A DNA stretch of 54,282 nt from Microcaldota archaeon (GTDB lineage Archaea; Micrarchaeota; Micrarchaeia; Anstonellales; J096), in NCBI GenBank assembly GCA_026982895.1, contig JALWQW010000016.1, forward strand, positions 1 to 54,282, given 5' to 3'. Position 1 is the stretch's first letter, and every line of letters starts with the position of its first letter. Positions 42,426-50,524 of this stretch are shown piece after piece. A program made the translations under genes and the position numbers. The notes under the pieces are model-generated. The model saw nothing but the letters and a program-made list of their open reading frames with translations, had not been told where the DNA came from and searched no databases.

Positions 42426-42728
42426 ATGGATGTAAATGTAGTTTTGAAGAAGGACAATCCCCCTTTGAGCAGGCGCGAATTCGTCATTGAGGTTACATTC
42501 AAGGGCGCTACGCCCAAGAGAGATGAGATAAAGAATGCCCTTGTCGCCAAATTGGGGGCGCAGCCAGAGCTCTTGGTTATAAAGAAAGCGGACCAGCTTA
42601 CAGGCAGGAAGAAGGTCCGCGTCTTCGCCTATCAATACAGCGACAAGGAGACGCTCATGCGTGTGGAGCCACCCTATATTTTAAAAAGGGAAGGGTTCGT
42701 TCAAGATGAAAAGAAATCAGAAAACTGA
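42426..42728 (+). CDS. rps24e: 30S ribosomal protein S24e
   Basis: 100 residues (eS24): KKDNPPLSRREFVIEVTFKGATPKRDEIKNALVAKLGAQPELLVIKKADQLTGRKKVRVFAYQYSDKE, matching the archaeal family closely, followed by a short acidic tail. It directly follows aIF5A without a gap (GGTGAGTAA spans the aIF5A stop). Confidence 0.95.
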   Translation: MDVNVVLKKDNPPLSRREFVIEVTFKGATPKRDEIKNALVAKLGAQPELLVIKKADQLTGRKKVRVFAYQYSDKETLMRVEPPYILKREGFVQDEKKSEN

Positions 42729-42738
42729 GGTGTGAAAT

Positions 42739-42954
42739 ATGCCAGACAAAAGACCTTTTGATTTGTTGAATGAAATGCTCAACAAGCAGGTAGTGGTTGT
42801 TATCAAAGGCAACAAGACATTCAAGGGCAAGCTCTTGTCCTACGATATACATATGAATCTCGAGATGCAGGGCGTTCAAGAAGAGGGCAGCGATAAGCAG
42901 ATAAGCAAGATGCTTATAAGGGGAGACTCCATAGTATTGCTCTACTTGGAGTGA
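42739..42954 (+). CDS. Sm/Lsm-like RNA-binding protein
   Basis: 71 residues. Sm1 motif RPFDLLNEMLNKQVVVVIKGNKTFKGKLLSYDIHMNLEM and Sm2 motif SKMLIRGDSIVLLYLE. These form heptameric rings binding U-rich RNA. A GAGGTGTGAAAT ribosome-binding site is present. It sits 10 nt downstream of S24e and belongs to the translation/RNA operon. Confidence 0.95.
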   Translation: MPDKRPFDLLNEMLNKQVVVVIKGNKTFKGKLLSYDIHMNLEMQGVQEEGSDKQISKMLIRGDSIVLLYLE

Positions 42955-42958
42955 TCCC

Positions 42959-43312
42959 ATGGACAAAGACACGGCCTTGTCTGCTGTTAGTGTCGGAGCC
43001 TTTTGGATAGGCCTGCTATTGGTTTTGGTGAGCCTGTTTATCAAGAGTGCTCTTGTAGCAGGCACAATCATTGTCCTGGGGACTGTTGTTGGCCTGCTGA
43101 ACATAGATGTGGACGAGGTCGTGAGATTTTTATTGGCGAATGTTGCTATAATCGTTGGCTCAGCAGCCCTAAAAACGCTGCTCATAAACTTTACATTGCC
43201 TCAGAGCGTCGTGGCTTTTTTGGGGAGTTTATTTGATAGCCTAATATTGTTTTTTGCTCCTGCTGCGTTGATAGTGGCTATAAAAACCCTTATAGACTTG
43301 TCAAGGGACTGA
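42959..43312 (+). CDS. Small membrane protein with 3-4 helices, unknown
   Basis: 117 residues, nearly all hydrophobic: ALSAVSVGAFWIGLLLVLVSLFI, ALVAGTIIVLGTVVGLLNI, FLLANVAIIVGSAALKTLLI, LFDSLILFFAPAALIVAIKTL. The linker INIDVDEVVRF-like NIDVDEVVRF between helices 2 and 3 is the only polar loop. No family can be assigned. The ATG follows the Lsm stop by 4 nt; the Lsm end TTGGAGTGATCCC holds its ribosome-binding site. The dephospho-CoA kinase follows after 1 nt. Confidence 0.75.
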   Translation: MDKDTALSAVSVGAFWIGLLLVLVSLFIKSALVAGTIIVLGTVVGLLNIDVDEVVRFLLANVAIIVGSAALKTLLINFTLPQSVVAFLGSLFDSLILFFAPAALIVAIKTLIDLSRD

Positions 43313-43313
43313 C

Positions 43314-43814
43314 ATGATTGTCACTGATGAATTGAGGGAGCTTCTCTCCCATCCTTTTTCTGGCCTTTGCCCTATTGAAAATATTGTTAAGGATCATGAG
43401 GGCAAGAAGCTCGTGGCTGTTGGCGATAGGGTTACGCTTGACACATTGAAATTAGGCGTGGTGCCTTTTGTGGCTGTATTCGACCATAAGACGGAGCGAG
43501 CTCCTATAAGCAAAGGGGATAAAGTTATTTTGGACAAACATTTTCCTGAACCTGAAAGCATTGAAAATCCACCAGGCCATTTTAACGAAGAGCTTCTGCC
43601 TTTGGCTAAAAGGATTATGCAGAACGGCGGGGCTGTGCTTGTAGATGGTGAGGAGGATATAACTGGCTTGGCCTTTATGTTTTATGCCACAGAAGACCAT
43701 GTCGTTTATTATGGCATGAGAGGAGAAGGTGTTGTATTGTTAGAAGGCCTGCAGGCCGCTAGCATAGCTAAGTATCTATTGAATAAAATGGGGCTCTCTT
43801 TATTCGATGTCTGA
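43314..43814 (+). CDS. GTP-dependent dephospho-CoA kinase (DUF359)
   Basis: 166 residues. It catalyses the last step of CoA synthesis with GTP, replacing bacterial CoaE in archaea. Family blocks: VAVGDRVTLDTLKLGVVPFVAVFDHKTERAP, the IENPPGHFNEELLPLAKRIMQNGGAVLVDGEEDITGLAFMFYATEDHVVYYGMRGEGVVLLE core with the conserved Asp/Glu of DGEED. It closes the ribosomal cluster and its end overlaps the convergent 609-residue gene by 15 nt. Confidence 0.92.
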   Translation: MIVTDELRELLSHPFSGLCPIENIVKDHEGKKLVAVGDRVTLDTLKLGVVPFVAVFDHKTERAPISKGDKVILDKHFPEPESIENPPGHFNEELLPLAKRIMQNGGAVLVDGEEDITGLAFMFYATEDHVVYYGMRGEGVVLLEGLQAASIAKYLLNKMGLSLFDV

Positions 43815-45629
43815 TACGATTTCTACTATTTTGTCGAATAGGTACTTAGAGGCTTTTATTGAATATGCCATTTGTTTATCGTCTTCGAATTTATGGCTCT
43901 TTAATGTTTTTACGATTTTATTTCCAACTTCTTTTAGGAATTCCTTTTTTATTATGCGTCTGAGCTCTTTCTTTATAGTTTCGTCGTTTGTGTATTTAAT
44001 GGCGGCGTTCTTGAAGTCTTTTAACGGCCTCAATATTACATCTATTCTTATTTTTGTTGTTTCGTTTAATTCGTCTTCGTTGTGTCCGTTTACTGTGGCG
44101 ATTATTTTGTCTTCTGTGCCGAATCTCTTTTCTATGATTCTTTCGCTTAATTTTTTGAATAGATATATTGCCGTATCTTTGAATTCGAGGTTTTGTTTTT
44201 TGGAGCGTATCATGACTTTGCTTAATATCTCTTCGGCAGGCTTTGGCGTCTTCTCAAAGCCGTCTTTGGATTGAGGGATGTATAGGAGCTGTTCTACTGT
44301 TTGATTCGTTATTTCTTTGAATAGCTCTTCTTTATCTTTTCCTGTGTTTTTATCATAGCTGTAGGCGCCTGTGTATAAGATGGCTAGAGTTTCCCATAGT
44401 TTTGGCAGGATTCTTTTTTCGTCGAATTCCGCGTCTCCTGTAGGCGCTGCGTATTCGACAAGCTTTTTAAGGCATTCTTTTGCTATGTCTTCGTTTTTGT
44501 TTTTGTAAGCATCTTCCATTCTTTTTAGGGCGTAGGGTCTGTAAACTTTAATTCTTGCTAAACTTAAATATTTTATAGCATCTCTGAGACTGCTGTTTAT
44601 TAATTGGCTTTCGGTGTTGTTGCTCGAGTTGCTTTCTTGGATTAGTGCTTGCATACTCTCTATTATTTCTGTTATTGTTTCTGCTATTCTTCTTCTTAAC
44701 TCATCTCCTAGAATAGGGCTGTATTTTTTGGCGAAGTTTTTTAAACCGTCTGAACTCATTTCTATTTCCTGCTTTAAGAATGTTGTTCTCAATGGCGCGA
44801 GTTTTCTTGGCGAATATAAACCTTCTTTTATTTCCTTTAATTCGTCTTTATATACTTCCGCCCATTGATTTAAGGCGAATAATATGAGCGTGTTTGCTAT
44901 TGAAACGACTTTTTCCTTGCCAAATGCTTTTTCCCAATCGTTGGGGTGTTTTATTATGTGCCTTGCCGAGACAGCGTATGCATTGCCGAGGTATCTTTTT
45001 TCTTTTATTGATTCACCGAGCCTCTGCTTGATAGATTTTCCTTTTGATAAGTATTCTTCAATGTCGTCGAATATGCTATTTATAAATTGTGCTTTTAGGG
45101 ACAAATCCTTTTCCTTCTTTTCGTTGGATAAATTGTGTAGCAGGTCGTCTATGCTTTCGTCCCATAAAAAGTAATCCAATTGCAGTATTTCATCCATTTC
45201 GTCTGAAGAGGGGCGCATAACCCATATGAAGTTTTCTTCCTTTTCTTCAGGCTGCTCTTCTTTGACTTCTTCTTCGACGATATGTCTTTGAGCGTATACT
45301 TCTTCGAATATATGATATTTATCGACTACTTCTCGAATAAACATGCCTGCATTTGGCGATGTTATTGCCATGTCATTGAATGTTTTTACATTTACTTTTA
45401 TATTGGCATCTCTTATTTCCCTTGCCATTTCTTTTATTATTTCCTCTATGTTTTGCCTGGCTCTCATAGAATACATGTCGCTTTTTATATACTTCTCCAC
45501 ATACTTTTGGAGTATCTTGTAGAGTAGGAATTGCGAGGTGTCCTCTGGTGTTGCTTTCAAATCGTCGCTGTTGTTCTTATTTTGCGATTTATTATAAGAC
45601 CTGCTTTTTGGGCCTTTATGCCTTTCCAT
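43800..45629 (-). CDS. Large helical protein of unknown function
   Basis: 609 residues with no signal peptide or TM helix. The N-terminus (1-35) is basic and Asn/Ser/Lys-rich; 36-120 is helical; 120-140 is an acidic run (EEEVKEEQPEEKEE); the rest is a long series of helices (LNQWAEVYKDELKEIKEGLY; LRRRIAETITEIIESMQALIQ; DAIKYLSLARIKVYRPYALKRMEDAYKNKN; LGAYSYDKNTGKDKEELFKE). There are no catalytic motifs that I recognise. Codon use is AT-rich, with many AAA/AAT/ATT codons, unlike the ribosomal genes beside it. A TTTATAAA box 28 nt upstream implies a leaderless start. It marks the beginning of the accessory region. Confidence 0.7.
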   Translation of the reverse strand: MERHKGPKSRSYNKSQNKNNSDDLKATPEDTSQFLLYKILQKYVEKYIKSDMYSMRARQNIEEIIKEMAREIRDANIKVNVKTFNDMAITSPNAGMFIREVVDKYHIFEEVYAQRHIVEEEVKEEQPEEKEENFIWVMRPSSDEMDEILQLDYFLWDESIDDLLHNLSNEKKEKDLSLKAQFINSIFDDIEEYLSKGKSIKQRLGESIKEKRYLGNAYAVSARHIIKHPNDWEKAFGKEKVVSIANTLILFALNQWAEVYKDELKEIKEGLYSPRKLAPLRTTFLKQEIEMSSDGLKNFAKKYSPILGDELRRRIAETITEIIESMQALIQESNSSNNTESQLINSSLRDAIKYLSLARIKVYRPYALKRMEDAYKNKNEDIAKECLKKLVEYAAPTGDAEFDEKRILPKLWETLAILYTGAYSYDKNTGKDKEELFKEITNQTVEQLLYIPQSKDGFEKTPKPAEEILSKVMIRSKKQNLEFKDTAIYLFKKLSERIIEKRFGTEDKIIATVNGHNEDELNETTKIRIDVILRPLKDFKNAAIKYTNDETIKKELRRIIKKEFLKEVGNKIVKTLKSHKFEDDKQMAYSIKASKYLFDKIVEIVSDIE

Positions 45630-45653
45630 ATGGTTATTATGTGTGGGAAAGTG

Positions 45654-45668
45654 TTTATAAATATATCC
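45654..45668 (-). promoter_or_regulatory. TATA box of the 609-residue protein
   Basis: On the minus strand GGATATATTTATAAA is centred about 28 nt from the start codon at 45629. Confidence 0.5.
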
Positions 45669-45793
45669 TTTTTGGGTTGAAAGAAGCCATTTACTCGCTG
45701 TTAATGCGTTTTGTTATTGTGGAAGTTGATTTCGTTGATTGTCTTAAACAGTATATGGATTTATTAACAAAAGTTAATAAAACAAGGGAAAGC

Positions 45794-45803
45794 TTTATAA
45801 AGG
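45794..45803 (+). promoter_or_regulatory. S-layer gene promoter
   Basis: TTTATAAAGG predicts a transcription start near 45824 and a leader of about 25 nt containing AGAGGTG (45838-45844), a full ribosome-binding site 5 nt before ATG 45850. Combined TATA and strong ribosome-binding site fits a very highly expressed gene. The leader also holds the palindrome GGTTTCAAACC (45820-45830). Confidence 0.6.
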
Positions 45804-45849
45804 TTTAGCCTTCAACGGGTTTCAAACCTATTCGGTTAGAGGTGTAAGA

Positions 45850-48705
45850 ATGAAAGGTGTAAACCTAAAGAAACTAGGAGCCATTTTGGCTGGGACTGCC
45901 ATTCTGGCAGGAAGCCTAGCCTTTGCAGGTGCCGTAACTTATAACGGCATCCAGTTAGTGGACGACAGCGGCTCGCCAGCAGCCAAGGTTGTTGTGGGTA
46001 GCCAAGCAGCTGTAAGTGATGCAGTAGCTGCTTCTCAGATTGCCCAATTCTTGGCAAACAAGGCGTATGTGACAAAGACCTACACAGCTAAGGTAACTGG
46101 CCAAGACCAGCTCAGCTGCAGCGGAAGCAGCGAGGGATCAAGCCCAGAGGCAAGCTGTACTGTAAGCGACGAGAGCGTAACCTTGGAAGTTACTGTTCCA
46201 GGCGTCAGCAGCACAGCAGTGCACAACTTCGGCTTGTTAATCGCTGAAGATGCAGACAAGGACCTTGGCGACAGGGATGCTGACTACTACAACTATGAGG
46301 GTGACTTGCTTGACGATGAGCCAAACCCATTCCAAGACCAAAACGGTGGCGAGTTAAACATGGATGGGGCTGAAACCAACTATCAAGCATATATGATCGA
46401 CGGCAACAAGCTCGGTGCATTCAACACATATGAAGTTAAGAGCTCAAAGTTTGGCATCACAGCCAACGAGTATGAGAGAGCTTACTTCAAGATGCACACA
46501 GAGTTTGATGGCGACGACCAGATCGTAGTTCCTGGTGAGAATGTCGTTTACCAGATTGTATTCGGTCCTAGCGACCAGGGCATTCCACTTTGTCCAGGCG
46601 ACACATCTAAAACAGTAAGTGAATGTGATGATAATCAAGGACTTGGGGCTGCAAGATACCAAATTAGGTTTGCAGGAAGCGATTGGATCATTAGTGATAT
46701 TGACTCATTAACATCTACCTCCACCACAGCAACAACACCATCTTTAAGTACTGATAAAGTAGTAGGGTTACCTGATGATGGTTTCACAATTAAATTAGCT
46801 AAAGAAGCAGCATACGGAATAGTAAATGTTGGTAGTTCTTTGAAAGGCGAAGGTTATGAAGTTAGCTTGGATGATATCAGCAGAGATGACACTCAACACA
46901 ATCCAGCTATTATATCTATTAAAGATGGCAGCGGCAATGTTGTAGCTCAAGATCAGATTAAGCCCGGTACAACCAAGGAAGTTAGCTTGGGCAATGGAGA
47001 GAAATTAACCATCCATGTCTATCAGACAGCTCCTGGTTATACATTGGGTGCTAAGTGGGCTGAGATGGCTATCTTAAAGGACGAAATTAGATTAGAGGAA
47101 GGCAAAGAATTCATGGACTATGCAGATAAAGATTCCAACTATAAAGTTTATCTTGGCTTCACCGATAAGAATGGGGCTAATACAGGCCTTATGAAAGATG
47201 TAACTAATTTGAAGGAAATTACATTTGTGGGTGATGCAGACCTCTATGGTTCTGATGACAACCAACTAGAGCCTGGCGACAGCGTACCTGTTCTTGACTT
47301 GGATGGATACAACGCCTATGAGCTTAAATACAATGGCTTGGAAACTGAAGATGATGGTATAGAGTTTGACACACTTAGCTTCCAATACAGCGATGGTACG
47401 AAGAATAATCAGGATCTTTATGACCTTGCAACTGATAGTTCATATATGGATGACGTTGATTTAGAGGGTTATATTAAAGTTTCGTCTAGCTTAGAAAAAG
47501 CTTTTGAGAACAGTAACCAAAGATCTGGCGAAGTTCTTGTAGGGCTTGCTCAAAACTTTGACTCAGGTGAAACTGACAGTGATGGTACCCCCATTTATGT
47601 AAAGAATTTGCCAGTAGTCTTACTTAAAAGAGCTGATGGAGGCTATTATGCAGTTACAACAAAAGACGATGTTACTGTGGATACTACTGTGGCAGGTGGT
47701 GCTGCTACTGTGGATGCTACCGATACAGTTTCAATGGCCGCAGCTACAGAACATTTTACCTACAAACAAGCTGGTAGGGACAATGGTGATTTGAGTGTAG
47801 CTGTTCCAGCAGTTTCACATGCTCTCGCAGCGACAGACATTACAGGTTGTGATGATGGACTTACAGACACTCCTTGTATAGTTACAGTATCTGCAGCCGA
47901 TGGTGGAACTCTAGATGGTGAAACGTTATCTTTAGTAGAAGACATTGGTGAAATTGCTAATAACGATGAGACTGGCACTATCTCATTTGTAACTAGTGGT
48001 GGTAAATTTGTAGACAGTGGTGGTGATGACGAAAAAATAGATTATGTTGTCAGTGCAGCAGGTTATGACCAATATGGTTATTCAGCTGCTCCTGGTAATG
48101 AGGAAGATACAGGTTTCATAAGCATGAGAGGTACAGAGTTCAAGAGCGCTACTGATAGCAAGCGTGTATTCAGCGTGCCAGACAAGGTAAGAGAAGCTAA
48201 GTTCGTCTTCAAGCCAACAGCAGAGGCGAGCGAGAGCAGCTCAACACAGACCGTAACTCTACGCGAGGGCGATGAGCACGACTTCGGCGGCGGCGTTAAG
48301 GTAAAGGTTGCAAGCATCGATGAGAAGGCTACTGCAAGCGTAAGCGGCACTGGTGCTGCTGGCAGCTGCGCAGTAAGCGGCGCTGACCAATTAGGCGCTG
48401 TCATCACCGATGGCCAGACCTTTGCTCAGTCTACTTTGGAGGCAGCCACTGTTAACGATGTTAAGGAGAACCTCGTAGTTCTCGACAGTGATGCCGCTGA
48501 TGTAGGCACAAAGATCGTCGTTGGTGGTCCTGCTGTCAACAGCGTAGCTGCTGAGGCTTTCAGCAACGCCGGCTTGGAGCTCAGCCCAGACAACAGTGTG
48601 ATCGTCCAGAAGGTTGACGAGAAGACCATTGTTGTCGCCGGTTACACAGCTGAAGACACTCAGAGCGCTGTTAAGCAGTTCCTCGACAGCGTAGAGGTAG
48701 CATAA
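45850..48705 (+). CDS. S-layer protein (Methanococcus-type SLP)
   Basis: 951 residues. The signal peptide LKKLGAILAGTAILAGSLAFAGAVTYNG leads into the S_layer_N pattern (VVGSQAAVSDAVAASQIAQFLANKAY). The C-terminal S_layer_C block has VVLDSDAADVGTKIVVGGPAVNSVAAEAFSNAGLELSP and ends VVAGYTAEDTQSAVKQFL. The protein is strongly acidic with many Asp/Thr/Ser and several sequons, and would form the outer paracrystalline coat. Codon use is patchwork: 45850 to about 46605 and 48120 to 48705 use strongly biased codons (AGC, GGC, AAG, GAC, AAC); most of 46605-48115 uses AGT, GGT, GAT, AAA and TTA. This suggests replaced or fast-evolving central domains. Confidence 0.92.
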   Translation: MKGVNLKKLGAILAGTAILAGSLAFAGAVTYNGIQLVDDSGSPAAKVVVGSQAAVSDAVAASQIAQFLANKAYVTKTYTAKVTGQDQLSCSGSSEGSSPEASCTVSDESVTLEVTVPGVSSTAVHNFGLLIAEDADKDLGDRDADYYNYEGDLLDDEPNPFQDQNGGELNMDGAETNYQAYMIDGNKLGAFNTYEVKSSKFGITANEYERAYFKMHTEFDGDDQIVVPGENVVYQIVFGPSDQGIPLCPGDTSKTVSECDDNQGLGAARYQIRFAGSDWIISDIDSLTSTSTTATTPSLSTDKVVGLPDDGFTIKLAKEAAYGIVNVGSSLKGEGYEVSLDDISRDDTQHNPAIISIKDGSGNVVAQDQIKPGTTKEVSLGNGEKLTIHVYQTAPGYTLGAKWAEMAILKDEIRLEEGKEFMDYADKDSNYKVYLGFTDKNGANTGLMKDVTNLKEITFVGDADLYGSDDNQLEPGDSVPVLDLDGYNAYELKYNGLETEDDGIEFDTLSFQYSDGTKNNQDLYDLATDSSYMDDVDLEGYIKVSSSLEKAFENSNQRSGEVLVGLAQNFDSGETDSDGTPIYVKNLPVVLLKRADGGYYAVTTKDDVTVDTTVAGGAATVDATDTVSMAAATEHFTYKQAGRDNGDLSVAVPAVSHALAATDITGCDDGLTDTPCIVTVSAADGGTLDGETLSLVEDIGEIANNDETGTISFVTSGGKFVDSGGDDEKIDYVVSAAGYDQYGYSAAPGNEEDTGFISMRGTEFKSATDSKRVFSVPDKVREAKFVFKPTAEASESSSTQTVTLREGDEHDFGGGVKVKVASIDEKATASVSGTGAAGSCAVSGADQLGAVITDGQTFAQSTLEAATVNDVKENLVVLDSDAADVGTKIVVGGPAVNSVAAEAFSNAGLELSPDNSVIVQKVDEKTIVVAGYTAEDTQSAVKQFLDSVEVA

Positions 48706-48712
48706 GTTCTAC

Positions 48713-48733
48713 CTTCCTTTCTTTTTTTCTTTT
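48713..48733 (+). terminator. Poly-T terminator behind the S-layer gene
   Basis: A pyrimidine run with seven consecutive T (CTTTCCTTTCTTTTTTTCTTT type) begins 8 nt after the stop codon, the usual intrinsic signal for archaeal RNA polymerase. It runs straight into the first hairpin of the array that follows. Confidence 0.6.
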
Positions 48734-48734
48734 A

Positions 48735-49096
48735 GAAACCTTTTTCAAAAAAAGGTTTCATCGAAAAACTCTATTATATTTCTTGCTGGAGCTTCTTTTT
48801 TAAAGAAGGTCCTAAGAAGTTTCATCAAGAAAACAAACCTCTTTAAAAAAGAGGTTTGATCGAGAAAATTTAAGCACATATAAGCTCATTTTTGATGGAA
48901 CTTTTTCTTAAAAAGTTCCTTAGGAAGAAAGTTTTATCAAAGAAAACAAACCTTTTAGGAAAAGGTTTGATCGAAAAAACTTTTTTAGATTTATCAAAGA
49001 AAAGGCTCAATCGAAAATTTGGCAAATATTGGCTTATATTTTTTGATGGAACTTTTTCTTAAAAAGTTTCTTTTAAAGAAGGTCCTAAGAAGTTTC
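48735..49096. repeat. Array of AT-rich hairpins downstream of the S-layer gene
   Basis: At least six hairpins: 48735-48759 (11 bp), 48788-48812 (interrupted, 7+3 bp), 48834-48858 (11 bp), 48897-48919 (10 bp), 48947-48969 (10 bp) and 49048-49070 (10 bp with one G-T). Two stem types alternate: AAACCTTTT/AAAAGGTTT and GGAACTTTTT/AAAAAGTTCC. Stem changes are compensated (GAAACC/GGTTTC versus CAAACC/GGTTTG; CTCTTT/AAAGAG). Most are followed by ATCGAAAA or ATCAAGAAAA. Exact direct repeats of 26 bp (48798-48823 and 49071-49096) and 29 bp (48889-48917 and 49040-49068) lie within it. Functions could be transcript stabilisation, serial terminators or a recombination site. No gene is visible here. Confidence 0.8.
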
Positions 49097-49154
49097 CGCA
49101 TAATTGTGGAAAATATGCGGCTCGCCAATCCGCAAGATTGCGGAAAATATGCGG
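49096..49154. repeat. GC-capped palindrome pair (CCGCA...TGCGG)
   Basis: CCGCAT (49096-49101) pairs with ATGCGG (49115-49120); then CCGCAA (49130-49135) pairs with TTGCGG (49138-49143), followed by a second ATGCGG (49149-49154). Both halves share GGAAAATATGCGG (49108-49120 and 49142-49154). It directly abuts the hairpin array. It resembles in layout the palindromes at 52415-52468. Unknown function. Confidence 0.6.
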
Positions 49155-49180
49155 ATTAGAGATGCGATTGTTGTGGGCTG

Positions 49181-49294
49181 ATGGATTCTAAGAGCTTGCC
49201 AAAAGTTAAGCTCTACTTGGACTTTTCTCCCCCAAAAGTCAAGGTTGAGCTGGACTTTTCGGAAGAGTTTAGGGAATCTGTGGGCATTTTGTAA
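49181..49294 (+). CDS. Possible small protein or gene fragment in the gene-free stretch
   Basis: A 37-codon frame with a protein-like, internally repetitive sequence: LPKVKLYLDFSPPKVKVELDFSEEF, where KVKLYLDFS and KVKVELDFS are tandem copies. An in-frame stop lies close upstream (49157). No TATA box or GGTG site is found at the expected distance. It may be a remnant of a repetitive beta protein. Apart from this and the remnant at 49393 I see no other coding in 48706-49515. Confidence 0.3.
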   Translation: MDSKSLPKVKLYLDFSPPKVKVELDFSEEFRESVGIL

Positions 49295-49392
49295 TTTTAT
49301 ATTGTTGTGCGTGTTTTTGGCAAATATGTACATTGGTGGTGTGCATGTTTATGGAAAAGATGCACAAAGGGTTAGAGCATTGAGCTAATGAT

Positions 49393-49446
49393 ATGGAGCT
49401 TAGCTTTAAGTTATTAGCGGATAAGGTCCTAGTCATGCCAATATAA
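49393..49446 (+). pseudogene. Remnant of a paralogue of the 541-residue coiled-coil protein
   Basis: The stretch reads MELSFKLLADKV before running off-frame to a stop. At the nucleotide level 49397-49451 matches 51931-51975 (GCTTAGCTTTAAG, then GCGGATAAGGT, CATG and AATATAAGC) with small indels. The intact counterpart reads GLSFKMLADKVMGNISN. It therefore looks like the degraded 3' part of a second copy lying just upstream of the two intact coiled-coil genes. Confidence 0.55.
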
Positions 49447-49515
49447 GCCCATACACCACCTTTTGACACATAACTTTAAAAACACTTATATACTATAATA
49501 ATACTAGGTGAAATC

Positions 49516-50484
49516 ATGTATAAAGCTCGTATTCGCGTAAATCTGCTTAATGATGTTAAAAAGCCAAAAAATGCATTCAAGAAGCACGAGATAAAAGAGG
49601 AAAGAAAGCCCTTCTTAACTAAGCTAAGAAACAGCACCTTCGCTTATCTCTTCTATGGTATAAGTGCATTCGGCTTATACACAGGAGGCATAACAGCATA
49701 TAGTTTAGTTAATCCAAAAAGTAAAGTTGTTAGTGTGGCTTATGGCTATACAATAACTCCTGCTTCAAAGAAGATAATTAGTAAAAAACTAGACGAAGCC
49801 CTGCCTGATGTAGATACAATCTATAAAGATATAAAGAAGATTAGAGAAAACATTATCGAATATATTAAGCAAAGAGCAGATGGAGCTAACATAAGCGAAG
49901 AAAACCTAAAACGCTTAATAAAAGAAGAAGCTAAAAGGAGATTTGAGCTTATATTTCATCCTGGCGGAGAATTAGCTAAATTAAACGCTCAATTCTTAGA
50001 TAATGTTATAAGTCAAGAAGGGTATTTCAGTAAAGCTATCCCACTATTAGTTAAAGCAGCTTATTATGTTCCTCTTATGTTTGATTCAGAAGATGAATTA
50101 AATGAGATGCTTAGTAAAGTCCAAGCAAGAGCCAATGCAATAGATAGAGAAATAGATGATTTAATGTATAAAATAAAGAATTATGAGTGTGAAGATAGAG
50201 ATGCTTGTATAAGAGATGCAGAAGCACTTACAAGACAGCAGTTCTTAACAGATCTCGAGATAACTGCTCTAAAAGCAGGAGATAAAATAAAGGGCTTATA
50301 TGAGCATATGGAGAAAGCGGAAGAACACAAAAGAAGGGCACAGGAGTATGAAGAGCAAGAAAAGAAGTGGGAAGAGCTGGAGAAAGGCTTCGAGGAGAAT
50401 GAGAAGTATATTAAAAAAGGCGAGGAGATTGATGAAAAAATTAATCGCATGACAACAGAGGATTTGAAGAAGCTAGGCTGGTAA
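49516..50484 (+). CDS. Membrane-anchored coiled-coil protein, unknown
   Basis: 322 residues. The N-terminus is basic (about 1-45), followed by one membrane helix (TFAYLFYGISAFGLYTGGITAYSLV). The remainder is helical: 80-150 Lys/Glu-rich, 150-215 mixed, and 215-322 a long coiled coil (KAEEHKRRAQEYEEQEKKWEELEKGFEENEKYIKKG). DRDACIRDAEALTRQQF holds a Cys that could pair with the preceding NYEC. TAGGTGAAATC is a clear ribosome-binding site; CTTTAAAAAC lies further up. Codons are AT-rich. The position 40 nt before the 541-residue coiled-coil gene suggests the two work together, the first tethering the second to the membrane. Inference only. Confidence 0.65.
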   Translation: MYKARIRVNLLNDVKKPKNAFKKHEIKEERKPFLTKLRNSTFAYLFYGISAFGLYTGGITAYSLVNPKSKVVSVAYGYTITPASKKIISKKLDEALPDVDTIYKDIKKIRENIIEYIKQRADGANISEENLKRLIKEEAKRRFELIFHPGGELAKLNAQFLDNVISQEGYFSKAIPLLVKAAYYVPLMFDSEDELNEMLSKVQARANAIDREIDDLMYKIKNYECEDRDACIRDAEALTRQQFLTDLEITALKAGDKIKGLYEHMEKAEEHKRRAQEYEEQEKKWEELEKGFEENEKYIKKGEEIDEKINRMTTEDLKKLGW

Positions 50485-50524
50485 CAGCGAAAACTATTAA
50501 AAGCCCTTTCCTTCATTTTTATGT

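Noticed and set aside
45722-45808. Short plus-strand frame upstream of the S-layer gene (MRFVIVEVDF...)
   Set aside because: It has no ribosome-binding site, and its end runs through the S-layer TATA box; the DNA there is better explained as the promoter region.
48735-49096. Hairpin array as transposon ends or insertion sequence
   Set aside because: No transposase frame lies between the repeats, there are no target-site duplications, and the repeats are many short independent stems rather than one terminal inverted pair.
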